This document shows, in pieces, positions 5,630 to 7,330 of a stretch of DNA of 7,330 nucleotides; the first letter of the stretch is position 1, and every line of letters starts with the position of its first letter. Position numbers and translations under genes: made by a program. Source of the stretch: Acidobacteriaceae bacterium (GTDB lineage Bacteria; Acidobacteriota; Terriglobia; Terriglobales; Acidobacteriaceae); contig PLHN01000387.1 in NCBI GenBank assembly GCA_003139975.1, forward strand, positions 8,158-15,487, given 5' to 3'. Under the pieces are notes generated by a model. The model saw only the letters and a program-made list of their open reading frames with translations. It had not been told where the DNA came from and did not search any database.

Positions 5630-6088
5630 ATGCCAAACATTACTCCGTTTTTGTGGTTTGATGGGCGGGCGGAAGAGGCGATGAATTTCTATGCTTCGAT
5701 TTTCAAGGACGCCAAGGTGCTGAACGTCACCCGAAAGGACGGAAAGTTGTTTGTGGCGACGTTCGAGCTGTTGGGGCAGCGGTTCATGGCATTGAACGCG
5801 GAGCCGCTGTTCAAGTTCACGGAAGCGATATCGTTTTTCGTGAACTGCGAAACGCAGCTAGAGGTGGATGAATTGTGGGCGAAGCTGTCGGCGGGCGGCG
5901 CACCGGGACAATGTGGGTGGCTGAAGGATAAGTTTGGTCTATCGTGGCAGATTATTCCTTCGGCCCTGATGCGGCTGATGGGCGATCCGGACCCTACGAA
6001 GTCGAAGGCGGTTTTTGGGGCGATGATGAAGATGAACAAGATTGTTATTGCCGATCTAGAGAAGGCGTACGAAGGCAGGGCGGCATAG
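5630..6088 (+). CDS. PhnB-like VOC-superfamily protein (3-dmu-9_3-mt type)
   Basis: The 152-residue product begins with the characteristic ITPFLWFDGRAEEAMNFY and continues with IFKDAKV, FELLGQRFMALN, FKFTEAISFFVNCETQ.EVDELWAKLSAGG and CGWLKDKFGLSWQIIP, then GDPDP and a helical end. This is the PhnB / '3-demethylubiquinone-9 3-methyltransferase' family of the vicinal oxygen chelate fold. The methyltransferase name is historical, and no reaction is established for most members; a soluble dimer acting on or binding a small molecule is likely. The loop after KVLNVTRKDGK is shorter than in most relatives, which usually carry a Gly/Pro-rich insert there. GAGAGGG (5615-5621) stands 8 bases before the ATG, a strong ribosome binding site. 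It follows the propeller gene by 42 bases, so co-transcription is plausible, but the heptamer repeat between them hints at independent insertion. Confidence 0.9.
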   Translation: MPNITPFLWFDGRAEEAMNFYASIFKDAKVLNVTRKDGKLFVATFELLGQRFMALNAEPLFKFTEAISFFVNCETQLEVDELWAKLSAGGAPGQCGWLKDKFGLSWQIIPSALMRLMGDPDPTKSKAVFGAMMKMNKIVIADLEKAYEGRAA

Positions 6089-6181
6089 CCTTCCCCCAGG
6101 TAGCGCCCAAAAAATAGACACGAAACTGGGGCACCAGTTGGCCGGGAAAAAAAATCTTCGGCGGCTCACATACAGGTAGCG
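6089..6181. other. Short spacer with hairpin and A8 tract
   Basis: The 93-base spacer between the PhnB and CPBP genes holds the perfect hairpin AACTGG-GGCA-CCAGTT (6124-6139) and an eight-A run (6147-6154). On the plus strand the hairpin lacks a T run, so it does not look like a PhnB terminator; read on the minus strand, the T8 would precede the hairpin. CAGG (6174-6177) is a weak ribosome binding site for the next ATG. Confidence 0.35.
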
Positions 6182-7075
6182 ATGAGGAAAATCTTCTTCA
6201 ATTCCCGGGGGCTGCGCGCAGCTTGGCGGCTGGTGATCTTTATTGCCCTCTTCGTCGGGATCCGACTTGCGACCGACTGGTGTATTGCAAAAATTTTCCA
6301 TCCCCCGGACGTGGCTTTTCTTGATCCGGTGGGCCTGGGCGTGGAGGAGTTGCTGACGCTCGCCGAGGTGGGGATTGCAACCTGGGTGATGTCGCGAATC
6401 GAGCGGCGAAGATTCACGGACTATGGAATTCCGGTGCGCAACGGCTTCGGACGCGAGTTCTGGATCGGAATTGGCTGGGGCATGGCTATCGCGTCGCTGG
6501 TCATTGGCATGATTGCGGCACTCGGCGGGTATCGCATCGTGCGGCTTGCAATCCACGGGAGCCAACTCGGCTACTTTCTGGTGCTTTGGATTATTTGCAA
6601 CCTGATCATCGGGTTCTCGGAAGAGATTCTGTTCCGCGCTTACCTGTTGGTGACGCTCGCCGAAGGCATTGGTTACTGGGCGGCCAGCATTGTCATCTCA
6701 ATCGGCTTTGGAGCGCTCCACTATTTCCTGAAGCCACACGAGCGCTGGGAAGACTTCGCCATGACGGGCTTGTTCAGCCTGTTCGTGTGCCTGACGCTGC
6801 TGCGCACCGGGTCGTTGGCCTTTGCCATCGGGTTCCATGCAGCATTCGATTTCGGCAACATCTTCTTCTGGTCGGGACGAAATGGCGGTGAGTTTGCCGT
6901 CGGCCACCTGTTTGAAACCCAGTGGCCAGGCGCGCAATGGCTGACCGGGGGGTTGCTCGGTCCGGAAGCAAGCTGGATGGTGTTTCCCGTAACCGCGCTG
7001 ATGTTTTTGGTTTTTGACCGGCTGTACCGGCAACGGAAATTCCCTGCTGCCGGCGGCGCGGTTGCGCTGAGCTGA
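6182..7075 (+). CDS. CPBP-family intramembrane metalloprotease (CAAX protease / Abi)
   Basis: The 297-residue multipass protein has all three CPBP signature motifs: EEILFR (E147, E148, R152), FGALH (F176-H180) and HAAFD (H219-D223). In this family the glutamates and histidines sit inside the membrane and form the metal-dependent site. Hydrophobic segments occur at about 14-32, 55-70, 93-113, 127-146, 162-178, 192-208, 210-226 and 266-283. Relatives process prenylated CAAX proteins in eukaryotes; bacterial members are linked to bacteriocin self-immunity, signalling or unknown roles. Nothing nearby looks like a bacteriocin. The ATG has only a weak CAGG upstream, yet the N-terminus (RxxWRL before helix 1) is typical of acidobacterial members. 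It is co-oriented with its neighbours but separated by 93 and 49 bases, so operon membership is uncertain. Confidence 0.92.
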   Translation: MRKIFFNSRGLRAAWRLVIFIALFVGIRLATDWCIAKIFHPPDVAFLDPVGLGVEELLTLAEVGIATWVMSRIERRRFTDYGIPVRNGFGREFWIGIGWGMAIASLVIGMIAALGGYRIVRLAIHGSQLGYFLVLWIICNLIIGFSEEILFRAYLLVTLAEGIGYWAASIVISIGFGALHYFLKPHERWEDFAMTGLFSLFVCLTLLRTGSLAFAIGFHAAFDFGNIFFWSGRNGGEFAVGHLFETQWPGAQWLTGGLLGPEASWMVFPVTALMFLVFDRLYRQRKFPAAGGAVALS

Positions 7076-7097
7076 AGAGCTGGCGCCCCCCCGCTCG

Positions 7098-7112
7098 TCG
7101 GAGATATTCCGA
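7098..7112. promoter_or_regulatory. Inverted repeat TCGGA-GATAT-TCCGA overlapping a ribosome binding site
   Basis: Five-base perfect arms flank GATAT, and the right arm touches the GAGG (7111-7114) that serves the next gene. Folding in the mRNA might partly mask that site. The arms are short, so this is tentative. Confidence 0.2.
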
Positions 7113-7124
7113 GGTTAGCTGACT

Positions 7125-7330
7125 ATGATTCGGGTCGTATTGCCCCACCATCTGCGGACGCTGGCGCACGTTGGGACTGAGGTGCAGCTCGAGGTTGATG
7201 GCACGGCTACGATTCGGGCGGTGCTGGATGCGCTGGAGGAGCGGTATCCGATGCTGCGGGGGACGATTCGCGAGTATGGGACGGGACAGCGGCGGGCGTT
7301 TCTGCGCTTCTTTGCCTGCGAGCAGGATTT
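7125..7330 (+). CDS. MoaD/ThiS-family ubiquitin-like sulfur carrier, 3' truncated by window end
   Basis: Sixty-eight codons are visible. The start ([16 protein letters not shown]) and the following [31 protein letters not shown] have the beta-grasp pattern of MoaD/ThiS proteins: a first strand carrying a 'L...L' face, a beta hairpin, then the helix [10 protein letters not shown]. The continuation [13 protein letters not shown] fits the next strands. The diagnostic C-terminal Gly-Gly, where sulfur is attached as thiocarboxylate, lies beyond the window, so function as a carrier for molybdopterin, thiazole or another pathway cannot be checked here. GAGG (7111-7114) ends 10 bases before the ATG. 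In other genomes I recall MoaD/ThiS genes beside Asp-box 'glycosyl hydrolase' genes; here the two are separated by the PhnB and CPBP genes. The gene is partial only because the window ends. Confidence 0.82.
   Translation, partial: MIRVVLPHHLRTLAHVGTEVQLEVDGTATIRAVLDALEERYPMLRGTIREYGTGQRRAFLRFFACEQD

Noticed and set aside
6124..6154. Hairpin plus A8 tract as a terminator
   Set aside because: The A run is on the plus strand, so the RNA would end in A, not U. On the minus strand the T run comes before the hairpin. Neither orientation fits intrinsic termination.
1..7330. CRISPR array, tRNA, rRNA, transposon ends, toxin-antitoxin or phage defence operon
   Set aside because: No regularly spaced long repeats, clover-leaf, transposase, terminal repeats or recognisable toxin/defence domains were seen. 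The CPBP protease alone does not establish an abortive-infection system.

Overview
The window is ordinary bacterial chromosomal DNA of moderately high GC content with densely packed genes. It contains no rRNA, tRNA, transposase, phage gene or CRISPR array that I can see. Codon style, gene content (an orphan RutE-like reductase, an HxlR regulator, DoxX, an Asp-box propeller, PhnB, CPBP and MoaD/ThiS) and the hairpin-rich spacers remind me of Acidobacteriota (Terriglobia/Koribacter-like). This taxonomic guess is an inference from memory, not a search result.

Layout. (1) 103-1524, plus strand: a large exported protein of unknown function with a helical, coiled-coil-like middle and a beta-rich C-terminal half. 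A consensus TATAAT box and a perfect inverted repeat lie in front of it. (2) 1525-1663: a convergent spacer with several short hairpins. (3) 1664-2281, minus strand: a clear RutE-type malonic semialdehyde reductase (nitroreductase fold) without any other rut gene in view. (4) 2282-2649: a 368-base divergent spacer holding the rutE ribosome binding site, two hairpins, and the promoter and operator of the next gene. (5) 2650-3129, plus: an HxlR-family winged-helix regulator, preceded by the perfect palindrome ACTTGCA-TAT-TGCAAGT, very probably its own operator. (6) 3130-3428: a 299-base spacer with four degenerate 'TTCAAGGGG' units at about 15-base spacing and three strong hairpins. (7) 3429-7330, plus: a run of co-oriented genes, namely a small helical hypothetical protein, a DoxX-like four-helix membrane protein, a six-Asp-box beta-propeller that overlaps the DoxX gene by ATGA, a PhnB-type VOC protein, a CPBP intramembrane protease, and the start of a MoaD/ThiS ubiquitin-like sulfur carrier cut by the window end.

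How the genes may work together. The tightest link is DoxX and the Asp-box protein, which are translationally coupled. The HxlR regulator is flanked by a divergent flavin reductase and a downstream DoxX gene. HxlR proteins commonly control such oxidoreductase or DoxX genes in response to reactive electrophiles, quinones or aldehydes, so a small detoxification or redox locus is a reasonable but unproven reading. No defence system, biosynthetic cluster or clearly new multi-gene system is visible. The items most worth a second look are the HxlR operator, the structured 3172-3344 spacer, the unknown exported protein, and the Asp-box/MoaD-ThiS neighbourhood.
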